In this document: positions 12,214 through 26,300 of the stretch, piece by piece
Position numbering within the stretch: position 1 is the first letter of the stretch
Layout of the letters: every line of letters starts with the position of its first letter
Source of the DNA: Opisthocomus hoazin
Lineage: Eukaryota > Chordata > Aves > Opisthocomiformes > Opisthocomidae
Length of the DNA: 64,000 nt
NCBI RefSeq assembly: GCF_030867145.1
Contig: NC_134454.1
Span: forward strand, 70,228,308-70,292,307
Direction of reading: 5' to 3'
Translations under genes and position numbers: made by a program
The notes under the pieces: generated by a model
What the model was told of the DNA's origin: nothing
The model's input: the letters and a program-made list of their open reading frames with translations, nothing else
The model's database searches: none

Positions 12214-15200
12214 GTTTATTAGTCTTTCCAGTAATCATGACCTTTCTCAACTGACTAATTGAAAGCCAAACCCATATCACCCATCATCATAGATTTCTTT
12301 CTCACAGAAACTGGAACAACAGCACATGATTGATATATGGTTAAGCAAAAGCCTGTATAAATGGAAGGCCATTTTTATTTCAGTGGAGCTGGATAATGTC
12401 GCTGCAATTTGATGGCATCTTTGAAATAGTAAAAAAAATGTGTTAAAGAAATCACACCACTGTCAGTTCTCAACAAGGGAATTCCCAAAGAAGTTCACAG
12501 GATCCGTGTCTTAGTATAAGAGTATGTGGAGACTTCAAAACTGTGACTGGAGACCCACGGGCCCTGGAGAACCATGAGTGCTTTAGTATTGACAGTTCAG
12601 AAAAACCTGATTTCATTTCACTTTGAAGCCATGTAAAACAAGCAGATGAACTTCTTCCTGGTTCTCCTAACCTAGTTCTATTTCATGTATTTCTCATGTG
12701 TCCTGCACGTTAAGGACACCATTCATCTGACCTGCTTTTCAATGTTTGCTTTAGGATGAGATTAGCTGTGTGCCAGCAGCATCTATTTTTCTCTTGACTC
12801 TGAAGGACTCTAGAGTGACTAGCTCAGAAACTGGTATCTACAGTGCAAATAAATATCCATAGCATAGTTTAGTCAGATGGGTTCCATCTATGGAATTCTA
12901 AGTACAACTTAGAATTTGCTTGCTTTGTTTGCAAGCGCATACTTCTCCTGACATAAAGAGAATTACAAGCCATGCAACACAATCTCTTCCTCCTAGGATC
13001 TCAGTGCAGCACCAGTGCCTGTTTCCACATGAAAAAAACTCTGCCTCAGGAATTTACCCTGGTCAGGAAAGATAACAAAAAGTAACTTCTCCAGCTAACA
13101 TCTCCAGGAAAGTAAAATGTCTTCTAATGCAGCAGTGGCTAGATGCCTTCTTGCATCATAATTAGTGATGAGAGTCAGTCATTTACCCAATAAGAATCTC
13201 AGAGAGAGAGCAAATTAGCTGAGCTCTATGTTTGTATGTCTACACAGTGACATACACCATGAGCACTCACTAACAAATAACTTTCATGAAATTCAACATG
13301 GCTGTCTTAAAATGGCATGCCAGAGTGATTTTTGAGGTGAGTAAAATAGAGGCTTTGGAAGAATATCACCTGACAATCTTTTCATGGCTTTCCTATTTTA
13401 TATATGTATACATTAGATATTGTTTAACAGTCTAGTCTGTGCAGAATATTTTATTTGGAGCTATAATGTATGGAGGGAAAATATATTTTCCCATAAAGGA
13501 TTTGTAAAATGATCAAAAAAAACAAACCCCATCGTCTAAAGAGACTTACTGTGAGCAGATGTTGAAACTTGTTATTTTAACATTTCTTGATACTAAAGTA
13601 TCACCCTGCCTATGTATGATATTCTACCATTTCACACACCATCTCATGTACTGGGAATCCTAAAACCAGACAATGACTGCCTGCTGATGTAACTGAAGAT
13701 CTCATGCCAAATTTCTTCTGAACAGATTTCCTAATTTATTGATTAAAACTTGTTTAAGCTGTCTCCAGCAATCAGATACTTGGGTCAGCTAGCAAGGGAT
13801 CAGACAACATGTACTAAAAATTTAGCAGATGCTCTGCAAGCATGTCACACTGTTCTGACCCTGTGCCCCCTTTTTTTTTTCCCTCATCGCTGTTTAGTGA
13901 TGTGGATTTGTTTGGCAGAGTTGCTACCCTTTTGCTGATGTGCTCCGGAGACAGTCACAACTGCCTGCAGACAGCCGGTTCCTTTTCAGACTGCTATTAG
14001 ATCCAGAGGTCAAGGGCACATTTCACCCACAACCTGCGGTGTGCCAAATCTGGGGTGCTTAGGGTTAGCCCAGCTTTTCATTTGGGGTAAAATTGTGTCA
14101 GGGGCTATGCTGGTTTGCAGCATCTGAGGATCTGCCCTGCTCTGATGCCGCTGTTTGGTCAGGAGGAATGATAAAGGTATATGCCCTTGAAATAAGATCT
14201 GTCTGGCGACCTTCACAAGCCACTAAACCAGGTCTACCAGGAGGACCAGACAGACATCTTGCCATTTATTAGTTCCAGCCACAGATCTATATTGCCCTAC
14301 AGGAACTAGCAGTGGGGGAGCCTGATTTGATAGCACATTTAACCACAACACAAGTCTGGCCCACTAAGCTGATCTTTCTTTCTGTGACTACCTGGGAAAG
14401 CAGCTGGGCTGCGATTCCAGTCTTCTCTGTGAGCCACGGTAACATCAGGCACATCTTCAGCAGCTATTGAAACAGATACACTCAGCCAGGTAGAGCCTGC
14501 AGGTAGGCATCAGAAGATGTTTTAAGAGAGGGCTGTACAGATGAGGTCTTTTTATTGAAACAAATATATAAAGATGGGGTTGTTAAATAGATTTATGGCA
14601 GTCTTTGAGGAATGGTAGCTTACAATGCCTTTGATATCTGCAGTCATGGAGGGAGGAGGGAAAAAGATCCATGGAAACTCTTCCAGTTTTGGAAGAGCCG
14701 CAGTAGTCAGATAGCATATTTGTGCTGAAATGCGAGTGTTCAGTCTCTCCTAGATCAGCACACAAGAGAAATGACTAAGTGAACAGAGTTACTACAGTCC
14801 CGTGGCTTGCAGGGTGCTCATGCTCGCTGTGCTGCAACCAGTGTGTGGGTGCAGCACCAAGCAGATACCACATCCCTGCATCCGCCCTGACCTGGTCAGC
14901 GAGTCTCCCTCCTGCCTTCCCCTGCTCCACTGAACAAACCGCAAAAAGGCATGTATAAAAGCTGTGGCAGAGATAACAAGAACTGAAGGAGTCAGAGCAG
15001 GTGCAGAGCATTAGAGTACCATCTGGGGCTGTCTAATTCCAGCCAAAACAGTCTCCTCCGCAACTGCTCAGGAGGGTGGGATGGCATAGTTACTCAAGGT
15101 CAGGCAGGCAGAAAGGAAAGCAGAAGCTCTGGCTCAAGCCTGCAGAGTGCTACAGGAGCCAGCAAGATTGTAGCTATGCTATTAATTACTAGGTAGCATT

Positions 15201-18200
15201 AATGCAAGTGCCAGCTCACATTCTTTCTCTAATTACTTTTGCTGATGTTTCGTGACGTCTTGAAATCACCCTTGACTCTGACCGTGTGAGCCAGATTCCA
15301 GAAATGTGGCACAAACCACATCAGCAAACGCAGAAAAAGTACTGCCCCTCCCTATGCGAGGCTAAATGAAGCTAAAATATTCCTCACCTTCCTCAGACAA
15401 AAGCTGAAAAAACCTGAGGCCACCGGCATGTACTGAAACTCAGGCGCCTCTCAAACCCTACAGTACAGGGCTGGGCAGGTTATGATCAACCTTTTGAAAG
15501 GCTTCCAAGAAACACATGCAACTCATTCCAGGCTTCACATCTGCAGTTTTGCTTGTCAAGTGTCCCCTGAGTCTGGTGTTGCTAACTTATACGTATTCTC
15601 TATCAGCTGCAACTTCTGGGGGAATTTAGGGATTCTCCACTCTAAAATGTGGCAACTGCTAAATGTTTCTCAAGCAACGATCAACTGAAATGCATACATT
15701 GTGTGGCTGGCTATGCTGTGACAGATTGCCTAGGAAAAATATCTGTAAATCCCATTAATTTATGAATGCATTTGATTCTGGATCTACTCTTTTATTGGAA
15801 AAGGAAGAACAAAACAATGAATAGTTTTTAAGGCATCTCATTTGTTCAAACTAAAATATAGTGAAGATGTAAAATCAGACTTTAAACAACTTGGAGGTGA
15901 TGAGGCTCACTCTTCTGAGTTATTTTTAGCAATGTAGTTGTGTAGTTTTTATTATGTAAATAAATGTGTGCAGACAGTGAAATGCTAACCAATCGCTTTG
16001 CACTTGTAGCTCACAAAGTTGAAAATAAAGCACTATGACCCCAAATGAAATACCCAGATAAAGATGAGAATGGTTAGCCTGTTTCAGAAAGTAACTTCTG
16101 ACTCATGCCATTGGGTCATACAGCAGACAATTTATCCAGAACAGATGATGGATGCCATGACCCCCAGCGAATTCCATGCCTGGCAATGCTGCTGGTCATT
16201 CATCCTGTCTCCTCAGGGGTCCAGAGCTGATATTTCAGAAATAGAGTAAGATATGCATTAGCCGTGCGCCATGAGTGAGACTTTACAAAACACATTGTAA
16301 ACTGCCCCTAAATAAATGTACAACTCCTCCTGATATCAGTGGGAGAAGAGAAAGAGCTCCAAATTCAAATGGCCAAAACTGCATCTAAGTTTCCCAGTTT
16401 TCTATTCGTGTTGGGTAGGTGATTCTGAAGAACTGAAGCCAACAAGTAGGGAGTAGCAGGCAAGGACTTGGGTGGACCTAAGCCTTACCCGGCTGGCTGA
16501 ATGGTTTGGAAGACTCCACCCTGTCACTGTACCATCTCCTTCCACTGTAAATACACAGCCTGGAAGTTTTCATTTCTTTGACTGGCTGAGGTTATGTTTA
16601 ATCACCAGTTCTTCTTTGTCCTCCCTCAAATAGATTTTACAGAATCAATTAGTTTTAGGTAAGACAAATGTAGTTTTCTTTAATTATGTTCTCCTCATAC
16701 ATGCTAGGTTTTGTTTAAAAAAAGAAAAGAATCAATGTAAAAAGGAAATCTTGCATGTAGTTTCCCCCAAAACATACTACCTTTGGTATTTGTAATTGTC
16801 ATGTTTGTAATGCTGAGGATGAAATATTGCTGTAATATTACGAGTACAAAATCTATAAGGCTATTACATATTCTTATTTTCATGCGTGTTGTATATTCAG
16901 GCCAGCAGCTAACAGTACGATTACACCAGTCATGCGGTAGCCAGGGGCCATATCCTTCACTGTAAACTGAGTGTTAATTCTTATGAGACTAGAAAAAGGT
17001 GGATGTGCTGTCCTGTAACTGTGCAAAGGATAAAACTCCAGTGCTACAAAATCTTTTTTCCATATAATCTGAAACCACACTATGCTTTGCAAGATCCACA
17101 TGCAGGTTTGTTCGGAGGCTTTGGATTCAGTTATCAGTATCACAAAGCCAATACTCTGTTATTTCTAACCCGTACGATTTTTGTTGTGGTAATACACAGC
17201 AACCAACTGCAAATGGAGCACTGGAAGGCCAACTTTTATACAGACGTGGGCTCCCAGGCAGCCCCTGCTTTTTTAAGCATGGTCTGTGCATTCAACATAG
17301 TAACTTCTCAGCTCCTCTTGCATCATGTCTTAAAGTTTTGGAAAGGTTCCCCATGACTGATTACATACACTTGTTTAAACTAGATCCAAATGTCAGTGTC
17401 TAGGCTTTAAAATATTGGCTCCTCTCCACAAAAGTATGCTTTATCACAGATTATAGACATTAGAAAATAAATGATGGAAAAGACCTATGATATCATCTTG
17501 TCTCTCCCCATGAGCATAGGGCTGTTCTCTACAGTATATGTCAGGCAGCTTTGTTCTTTCTGGTTTAAACAACTCTCAGGCTTTCATCAGACTCTTTTAC
17601 AGTCTAATTTATCTTACTGCCATGACATCTATGCAGATATTCAGCCTATATTTTACCATGATTTGTTGTATCCCACAATTTTGAATGGTTGTCCTTCCTT
17701 CTAAGAATCAGGATCTCTCTGCATTCTGTGTTCTTGGAAAGTGCAAAAAATTCTGGACTTCAGTAGACAGAAACTGTAAGTGGGTCTCAAGTACATCCAG
17801 TTGAAACTCTCTCAGACAATTATGGTGACCAACTGAATGCAAATATCTCCAACTCAAAACTATTCAGAGCAAGAAATTAGTTAGTTATTTTCTAACTGTT
17901 TCTTTAAAATGAGTTTTCTCATTGTAATCTTGTTTTTTTTACTGCAGTGTATGCACATCATCTCTTCACATTCAATAGACACATTTGAATATCTTTTGAA
18001 TCACAATTGAATAGATGTAATTACTCCTATAAAGGTATGTCTGTTGTGGTTTTTTCTATTAGTGCGTTTTTAATCAACTGGTTTAAAAAGCACTTCCATG
18101 TTAACACTCATGTTTGCACTCTCCAACACCCCGCAGCATCCTATCTCTGACCTTGGTCTCACACAGCCACTTGTCCTCCAAAGCATTCTGTTTCACACAT

Positions 18201-21200
18201 GCCCTTCAGAAAAAGTCTCGTGAATAGGCCACCCTAATTAACAAGAAGTGTTATCTAACTAATCTCATTAGACACCATAATCCTGATTAAAATGTCCAGG
18301 TGACCAACATTTAATGGGATGAGTAAAAACATGGATCCAAAGAAAATCTGCATTTTCAATTGTCTTCAAATAATGAAATACTACTTTTTACTTCCAAAGG
18401 CTGTTCACAAATAGCACCACCTAAAAATAAACAGGAGATGTTTTTAGGCAACTGCACCATCTTATACACCCTCAGTAGCACTCTAAATAAGCGTATTATG
18501 TATTAGACATTAAGTGTACACATATGTCAGGTTGGCCACTATATATGTGTGTGTAGATGTGTATGTGGAGAGGGGTGTATACATATAGTCATACATACAT
18601 ATACGTAGGCTCACTGTTGTGTTTATGAGATGCTTAGCACCCAGGAGAAATATTGACTGGAACACCAAATTAGTTGCATCTTCTGTGCAACTAGAAGAAT
18701 CAAAGCTTGAGGAGTGCTGTATCCCATGAAAAAAAATGCTGTACCCTATTCCCTTCATCTCTTGCCACTTTGGCTCTACATGTTTCCTCACTGTGGACAC
18801 TTTCTACTACACAGTGTGCAGCCCAGTGAGTCCTGGGTATATTTGCTCCACCTCCGATAACAGCTCTCTGAAACACTGCCTTCCCTGCTCAAAGAAAACA
18901 TGGAAGCAGATTGCACAGAAACAGCCTTACTGTAAGCTAGAGTTTGCCAGTGTTTGCTAAGCAATTTTAAATATGTTAAGCTTTCTAGCCTCTTTACAGT
19001 CTAAGAAAGAACTTTATCTTCTCTCTTCTCTCGAGTACCCTCCTACTAGAAGGAAATCAAATCCGCTCTAAGTTACTTCAGAAGCCTTTCTGGCATCATG
19101 ACAAATACTAATGGCAGGTATTTTGTACTATAACCTCTAGCCGCTATTTTTCATTTGTTTTAGTAATTACTGGCCTAAATTTATCACTGCCAGAACTCCA
19201 TTGATTCAGCTGCAGACCCTCCTAGATAAAGCTGTCCCCAAGAGTAAGCGGCTTCTGTACCTGCTCTGGCTCAGTTCTACATTGACAATGCGGTCCTGAG
19301 AAAATGCTCGTAGACATATCTGTATCCCATTCCCTCAGCTACACTGGTATTTATTTCAGGAAAGTCTTTTCCTAATTTCCTTCAGTTTATCTCATTTCAT
19401 GGTTGTCAGTCATAAAAATTTAACATATATGCATTTGTTTCTACTGGAGGAAATCACCATTTTGCTGTTCTTCACTATTGCAGACATCCACCAAACTGAA
19501 AACATCTGCACTAGCTGCTGGCTTAAGCAACATCTATGTAAAAGGAGCCAGACCCAAAACCTCAGAGGAATGTAGGTCCCTGACCACCACTGACAGAAAT
19601 CTGTAAAACAGGGAATACTGGAGAGAACAACAATCGCTGTTTCTGAAAGTGGAAGATTACTGGGCACAAGAAATTTAACCATGTAATTGAGGATGATGTA
19701 GAAGCTAAAAGAATCTGCAAGTCCAGTAACGCAACAGATAGACTGATGAGCAGCAGATCCACTGACTACAATTATCTGTGATGGTCTGGACACAACTTCC
19801 AGCATAGGCAGTCTCTAAAGCACCAATTGCTGGAAACTTCAAGGGCATACCTGAGAAATGGTATCTGCTCATTTCCTACACTTGTAAGCACCTGCTGCTC
19901 ACTGTTGCTGGAGAGGACACTGGACCAGATGACCTACTGGTCTTATGAATATTGTAGGGCCTGTATTATCTTTGAAAATACAGGGCCCTGGTGCCTTTGC
20001 CACCGTGTAGTGTGGATCAGACCTCCTGAAGACTCTGCTCTGATGAGGCATCCTTCCAGACAGGTACACCATCTCTCAGCAGTTTTATTAATTCACCCAA
20101 GAATGCACGTCTGTGTTCTTGGTCTTATTTTCAGACAACTGTTCCTGGCTGTAGGGTTTTGATGGGGTGATTTCACATGGCCCCACCTGGGGGGAGTTAT
20201 AAATCTCCCATGGATTAGGCAGAGATCCCTACAGCCATGGGGTGGATTGGAGAGGCTGCACAGCTGCTCCCCTTGCATGTGACGTGAAGCATGTGCCACA
20301 GAGAAGGAGCAGGGACAGTCTCCTGCCTCCTGCCCACCATCCGCCAGCAAATCTCCTCCTGGATTAAGTAAGTTCAGTAAAAGGTTGTCTGTTATCTGGC
20401 TTTATTTCGAACAGATCTTTTTTGTGTTTTTTCTGCGTCTGAGCCCACTGCAATATCTTTTTTGGTGTACTTCTACAATCCAGTTAAAGATTGGTAAAGG
20501 TCCTACTGTGTGTTTGTGCGCAAATACAATGTGTGTGTGCATGTGTGCATGTGTATGATTTTGCAAATCTCAGCAGGCAAATGACTGTAAATTATTTGTC
20601 TTGTTTGAGTGGTCATCTAAGGTCATTATGTCTAACAAAATTTACTTGCTAAAATGTTTCCTGGAAATTGTCAAGCTCCAGCCTTGCTTGCAGAAATTTA
20701 AATCCCTGCACAATCAGAATTGTCCTAAAAGATTTATGTGTACTTACCACTTCTGGACAAAAAAAAAAGCATAAGAAATCTCACAGAAATGGCTGATGTT
20801 TTGGAATAGCAGAATAATAAAGAACAGCTAAAATTTCTCATTCATCCATAGAGACTCATGACATTTTTGTGATTTGCATACATGACAATTCTATATTCAG
20901 GCAGCTGTCAAGACAGTTGTGGAGTATAACCAACATACAAGTCACAGTAAACCAGTTCTGAAATAGAAAAAAATATTTGCAAAGGACTGTCTTTAACTTC
21001 AGTGTTAACACAAACAAGTCAAGCATGCCTTTTCACATACCTGAAAATATCTTGGTCTATTCCATAAGACTCACTTTTTCTAAAAATGAAGGTACTTGTC
21101 GTATTCATTTCTACTCAGACCTATCCACTCCTGATAATGTTACAATGAATAGCTTAGGACTCACAGATTGCCAGAGTGAGTCCAGTTAGAAAAGAAGCAG

Positions 21201-22367
21201 CTACACAACATGTGAAAGTGCTGTAATTTCAAAATAATTCAAGAACAGAAACACGCTCAAAGAACTTTAAAACACTTCTGCCTTTAGTCAGTCACACAGC
21301 AAATCACAAAACCATTTGAGAGTCTCACACAGTTTTTTCAAGGTTGTTCAAGCTGCTTTGCGAAGTGTCTGTGAGGGATGAAGGGATGGGTCTGTAGGTT
21401 TTCATTTTTGATGCCTAAGCTGGTGCGAAACAGCCATCAATGCCTTTGTGTGCTTCCCTCTAGCCATTGTCTTTGTGCTGCTGGACACCGCAGCGCTGCT
21501 TTCCTCTGTGTGCTCCCCTGCTGCCCTGACCGTGCTGTAGATATCTCAGCTAGGTAAAGAATTTGTGCAGGCACACAAACACATGTGATTCAACAGCCCC
21601 TTCGTGCAAAAACCACGCTTCAGCACAGCCCCAGGCTGTCACTCAGGATGGCCAAGAGCCTGGAGGCTCGGGAGCTTGCCGGGAGCCCGGGCCAGCTGAG
21701 CTGCACAGGGCCTGTGAATATGGCAGTCACCGAGACGTTCTGCCATGAAAGACGGCTTCTCAGCCAGCTGAGACAAAGACATTTCGCTGCCAGCTACGTC
21801 TCCAAATAAGCCGTGCATGTTCACCTTTTGCTTATATAATACCTGTTTTCACTCTTTTCTGGGATTTTTTTTATTTTAAGCCTGCCTAACCAGACTGAAA
21901 AACATTTCCCGTTCTCAAGGAAAAAACCTGAACCAGGGTGATTTTGCCAGGAAGGTCTGTGCTTGCTTAACCTTTGGGTAGTCACAGCCGACGCGGGCTC
22001 CGCAGGGTGGGGAGGAAGCTGTGGGGTTTTGTCTGTTGCCTGCTGTGCCACGGAAAACCTTTACGACAGAATGCACAGCGCTGTGCCCTGGCCAGGCAGT
22101 ACAGCCTCCCCCCACGGGTGCTGCATCCCCTTCAGCTGTGGGTGCTTGGGGTGCCCCCAGCACCTCCTCTCGTCTGCTCTCGTGTTCCTCTTCCTGCACA
22201 TCCACGTGTGTAATCCGTCAGCTACCTCTGACCAACGTATCTGGAGGTTTCACTTACATTTGTAGAGCAAAAGTTCCTCCTTGAGCTAATTTTTGCCCAT
22301 GTATATACACATGGGATATAGTGGACAGACAGTCGGAGCTGAAAAATGTGTGAATGCATTAGTATGA
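12214..22367. other. Intergenic DNA, no gene recognised
   Basis: AT-rich sequence with short chance frames only. It includes a T-run at about 13870-13881, TG-rich stretches near 18545-18570 and 20511-20556, and an old CR1-type tail near 19830-19965. The segment from 21400 to 22270 is more GC-rich with several overlapping short frames on both strands; none resembles a known protein. Confidence 0.6.
19830..19965 (+). mobile_element. Ancient CR1-type 3' tail
   Basis: Words such as GCTGGAGAGGACACTGGACC and AGATGACCTACTGGTCTTATG match the pattern of an old amniote CR1 3' UTR (remembered as ...GACAGGATACTGGACTAGATGGACCACTGGTCTGA...). It is heavily mutated, so the limits are approximate. Confidence 0.5.
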
Positions 22368-23330
22368 TCACAGAATCACAGAATCACAGAATAGTAGGGG
22401 TTGGAAGGGACCTCTGTGGGTCATCTAGTCCAACCCCCCCACCGAAGCAGGGTCACCTACAGCAGGCTGCACAGGACCTTGTCCAGGCGGGTCTTGAATA
22501 TCTCCAGAGAAGGAGACTCCACAACCTCCCTGGGCAGCCTGTTCCAGTGCTCCGTCACCCTCAGAGAGAAGAAGTTCTTCCTCATGTTCAGACGGAACTT
22601 CCTGTGCTTCAGTTTGTGCCCATTGCCCCTTGTCCTGTCACTGGGCACCACTGAAAAGAGCTTGGCCCCATCCTCCTGACACCCACCCTTCAGATATTTG
22701 TAGGCATTTATTAGGTCCCCTCTCAGCCTTCTCTTCTTCAGGCTGAACAAGCCCAGTTCCCTCAACCTCTCCTCGTAGTGGAGATGCTCCAGTCCCCTCA
22801 CCATCCTTGTAGCCCTCCGCTGGACTCTCTCCAGTAGCTCTTCATCCTTCTTGAACTGGGGAGCCCAGAACTGGACACAGTACTCCAGATGAGGCCTCAC
22901 CAGGGCAGTGTAGAGGGGAAGGAGAACCTCCCTTGTCCTGCTGGCCACACTCTTCTTGATGCACCCCAGGATCCCATTGGCTTTCTTGGCAGCCTGGGCA
23001 CACTGCTGGCTCATGGTTAACCTGTCGTCCACCAGGACACCCAGGTCCCTCTCCGCAGAGCTGCTCTCCAGCAGGTCCACCCCAAGCCTGTACTGGTGCA
23101 TGAGGTTGTTCCTCCCCAGGTGCAGGACCCTGCACTTGCCCTTGTTGAACCTCATCAGGTTCCTCTCTGCCCAGCTTTCCAGCCTATCCAGGTCACGCTG
23201 AATGGCAGCACAGCCTTCTGGTGTATCTACCACACCTCCCAGTTTGGTGTCGTCAGCAAACTTGCTGAGGGTACATTCTAACTCTTCATCCAGGTCGTTG
23301 ATGAAGAAGTTAAACAAGACTGGGCCCAGT
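22368..23330 (-). mobile_element. CR1 LINE, 5'-truncated (about 960 bases)
   Basis: The longest young CR1 copy. In sense (- strand) it begins within the reverse-transcriptase coding region at LGPVLFN (about 23330) and runs through the stop codon at 22457 to the octamer tail at 22368-22391. Homology ends where the CR1 protein would continue upstream with the PQGS region; that part is missing. The high similarity to the copies at 11.8 kb and 61.6 kb places all three in one subfamily. Confidence 0.95.
22457..23330 (-). pseudogene. CR1 ORF2 fragment with FADD catalytic motif
   Basis: Uninterrupted reading frame encoding the C-terminal part of CR1 ORF2. It contains the palm motif KFADDTK (FADD coded at 23249-23260), the thumb and connection region ([47 protein letters not shown]) and the C-terminus ending CSLL. 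The endonuclease domain and the first half of the reverse transcriptase are absent, so it is dead despite the open frame. The frame happens to stay open about 31 codons into the flanking host DNA, up to an ATG at 23425. Confidence 0.92.
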
Positions 23331-26300
23331 GATGCTGAGCTTGAGCTAAAAACCAGGCTTGTCTTTGTGTCAGAGCACAAACTGAGAGAGTTCGTGCCTG
23401 TCCACCATATGCAGAATAAACACACACGGAGTTTTCAAGCAGTTCCAAAGATCTTCCAGTTTCCCTTGCCAGCTAAAGTATCCACATAGTTTAAGGTCAC
23501 ACTTTGACCCGCTTGGATGGTTTTGTAATGTCAGGAAAGGTCCTCTGAAGTTAAAATATTACTTCATATAAAAGCCACTTGTCAGCAGCAAAATATGTTT
23601 TCCACATTTCTGTTGCACTCTGATTCTAGAGCTCACAGTAAGAAATGAGCAGACTTTACAACAGCCCTCCTGCAAACATCTACTCGAGCATTTAAAACCA
23701 CATCAGTCCTGTGTACAAATGTCTTGCTGTCTATGAATAATTGATTAATATTATTGCAATATTACTATTTCCAATAAACTGGAACAGCAGAGCCTATGAC
23801 CGCAGACTACAGCAGAACAGAGCAATCTCCCAGTTTAGGATTTAACCAGCGAGGCTACCCTTGCTCCCACAGCCAGGATGTCGAGTGACCCAGCACTAGC
23901 CTGCCATGGCCATTTGGAAGCCCTCCGCCAGTCCCAGGACTGCTAACCAGGTGTGTGACTCTGGTGTGGCCTTCCCATTGCCCCCTACAACGTATTTCAC
24001 CTCAGTGACTTTTCCTAAGCTTTCTATGTCCTGTCTAGGTAGACTGGAAAATCTTGGGACCTCAAAAGAGTTTCAGGTTGGCTTTCAGCCCTGCATGCCA
24101 CCATGGTAACACAGTGCTTGCTTGGCCCTCCCAGTACCACCATAATTTCACAATAATTACAGGTGGAGTGGGTGCCCATAAATAGGTCTTCTAAGTCTGG
24201 GAACTATCCTGGCTACATCCAAGGAATAATAAATGCTGCTGCAATCCAGACCCCTGCCGGGTTGCAGACTTGATGCACCTTCGGCAGCTGTAATAGCCTA
24301 AGTCTTCAAAAGGATAACGTTGTTTAGCCTGGTGCGTTTCACTTCCTTCTGAACCTGCCTCTGGTGCTGTGGCCTACTCAGCTTCTTAACTTCAAATTCA
24401 GATAGTGAGTGCACTAGGTATATTGAAATACCAGTTAAATGTTTGCTTTTTTGTTTGAGTTTCATGGCACACAGTTAAATTGCCACTTCTGTGTAAGTAT
24501 AATAATACCAAACCACAGACCTGTGTGCTCCATTACCACTAATGCACTTGTCACCTTGCAAACTTGAAGTCAAGCTCATAATCTGGGATGAGATAGCAAC
24601 AGAAGTCGCAGGTATGCAAGGAATGCAGGACTAAACCCTTTGTGCTGCAATTTGCAGTTCGCATGTTACAGACACCTTTTATTTTTCCTCGTATCTGGGG
24701 CTTCAACATACCTTGGCAATGAAATGTAAAATACTGATAATGAAGGACTTTAACAGACACATAGCTTCAGTTATCCCAAACATGAAAAAGACAGAAGTCA
24801 TCAGCTCAATGTCTCCATATTACACACCTCACTGTAATCACACGGAAGACAGTCAGAGGGGCAGCCTTTGATGCAATACTATGCAGCTGCATTATTTACC
24901 TGTTATTTATCTGTTTATATCTGGACTACCCTCGTCATCGCTAAAGCTGCACAAGTAACAACACGGCACACGTCATTGCATTGTACTTACTTTTGCTTGC
25001 ACATGCTGGAGTTAATGTACCATAGAAAAATGATCAGCAGAAGAAAAGGTAAACTGGTTCCAGGTTGTAGTCGTGAATCAAAAAATTGCATAAGACAATA
25101 ACAAGACATGAATGGAGGAAGCAAAAAGTTATTTTCCTGGCACTGTGTAAATTCTGATGCTCAACTTTGTATTGACACCTGCCATTGCAACATGGCCCCA
25201 CCAAAATTCCTTTGTTCATGTCAGTGTTTTTTCCAGCAACCACTTTACTTTTCTTCTGTATAACTCTGATTTGTCACAGACTGTAGCCATGCCTTCACAA
25301 CTTCCTCACTATGCCAGCCAGCTTCCCTGAAGCATGCTACCTCACCAGCCAGGTGGTGAGATGTCAGGGTTAGGGCTGTAAGCAATTTGTGTGTTTTCAG
25401 GGAGGACAGCCCAGCATCCCAAAGACATGGACTTACTCTGGCACAGAAACACCCACTATTATATGACACAGAAATTGTTAGAAAGAATATGATGTGAAGA
25501 CATAAGTGTGAGATTTATCTTGTTTTGTCCTCTGATTTCTGCATTACGAGGCACAGAAATAGATTCAAAGAAACAGGACTAGAAAGAAGGCATGTGCTTC
25601 CATGGCTTGCTGAAGAAAAAATATGAAGAGTGGCTGGCTGGTATCGATATACTGCACGCATTAATGAGGAACAGAGGAGATTTGTGTGGTATAATAATCC
25701 TATGACACAATAAATAGATTCCTGTTATTTCTACAACCAAAGCTAATTGGACAGGATGCTTTATATTTGCCTTTCATATAATATCAAAATGCTCAGAAGC
25801 ACGGGATGAATGAGCTTCTTTTTTAAGCAGTTCCTCTAAGAATTGACTTGTCACTCAGATTTGCCATTGTCTGTTTAGTTGTGCCTGTTTGGACTTGTTA
25901 CACTGCCCGTGTCATCCACGTGTCCCATTGCGGAGTCTGAACACCACCACTGCTATGGCAGGTAGTGGTCCCAGAGCAGCTGACACTCTCTTGCTAGCCC
26001 AGTTTTGTGTGTCTCATAGCAAAACTGGTACGGCAAACACATAAAAGCAGAATGGTGCAAATACCTTTGAAAAGACATTCACCTACCCATCAGGTATTAT
26101 CACTCCGAATCCAGCACAAAGGCAAGTTGACCTCGCTGTCCCAGCAAGTTGGTGGCACAGCAAGACTGGGATTCGCAGTGTGCACATCCCCACTGGCTGG
26201 GGAAGAGGCAGCCGCCTTCTCCTGATTCAGCGCTGCAAAGGGTGGCTTTCTGCCCTTGGCTTTTAGCTACACAGAGATACACCCGTCAGTCCGTTTTGTC

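Noticed and set aside
22346-22679. + strand frames of 92-102 codons inside the CR1 at 22.4 kb (same type at 11873-12151 on + and 61982-62270 on -)
   Set aside because: These are antisense readings of the CR1 ORF2 end and recur identically in the three copies.
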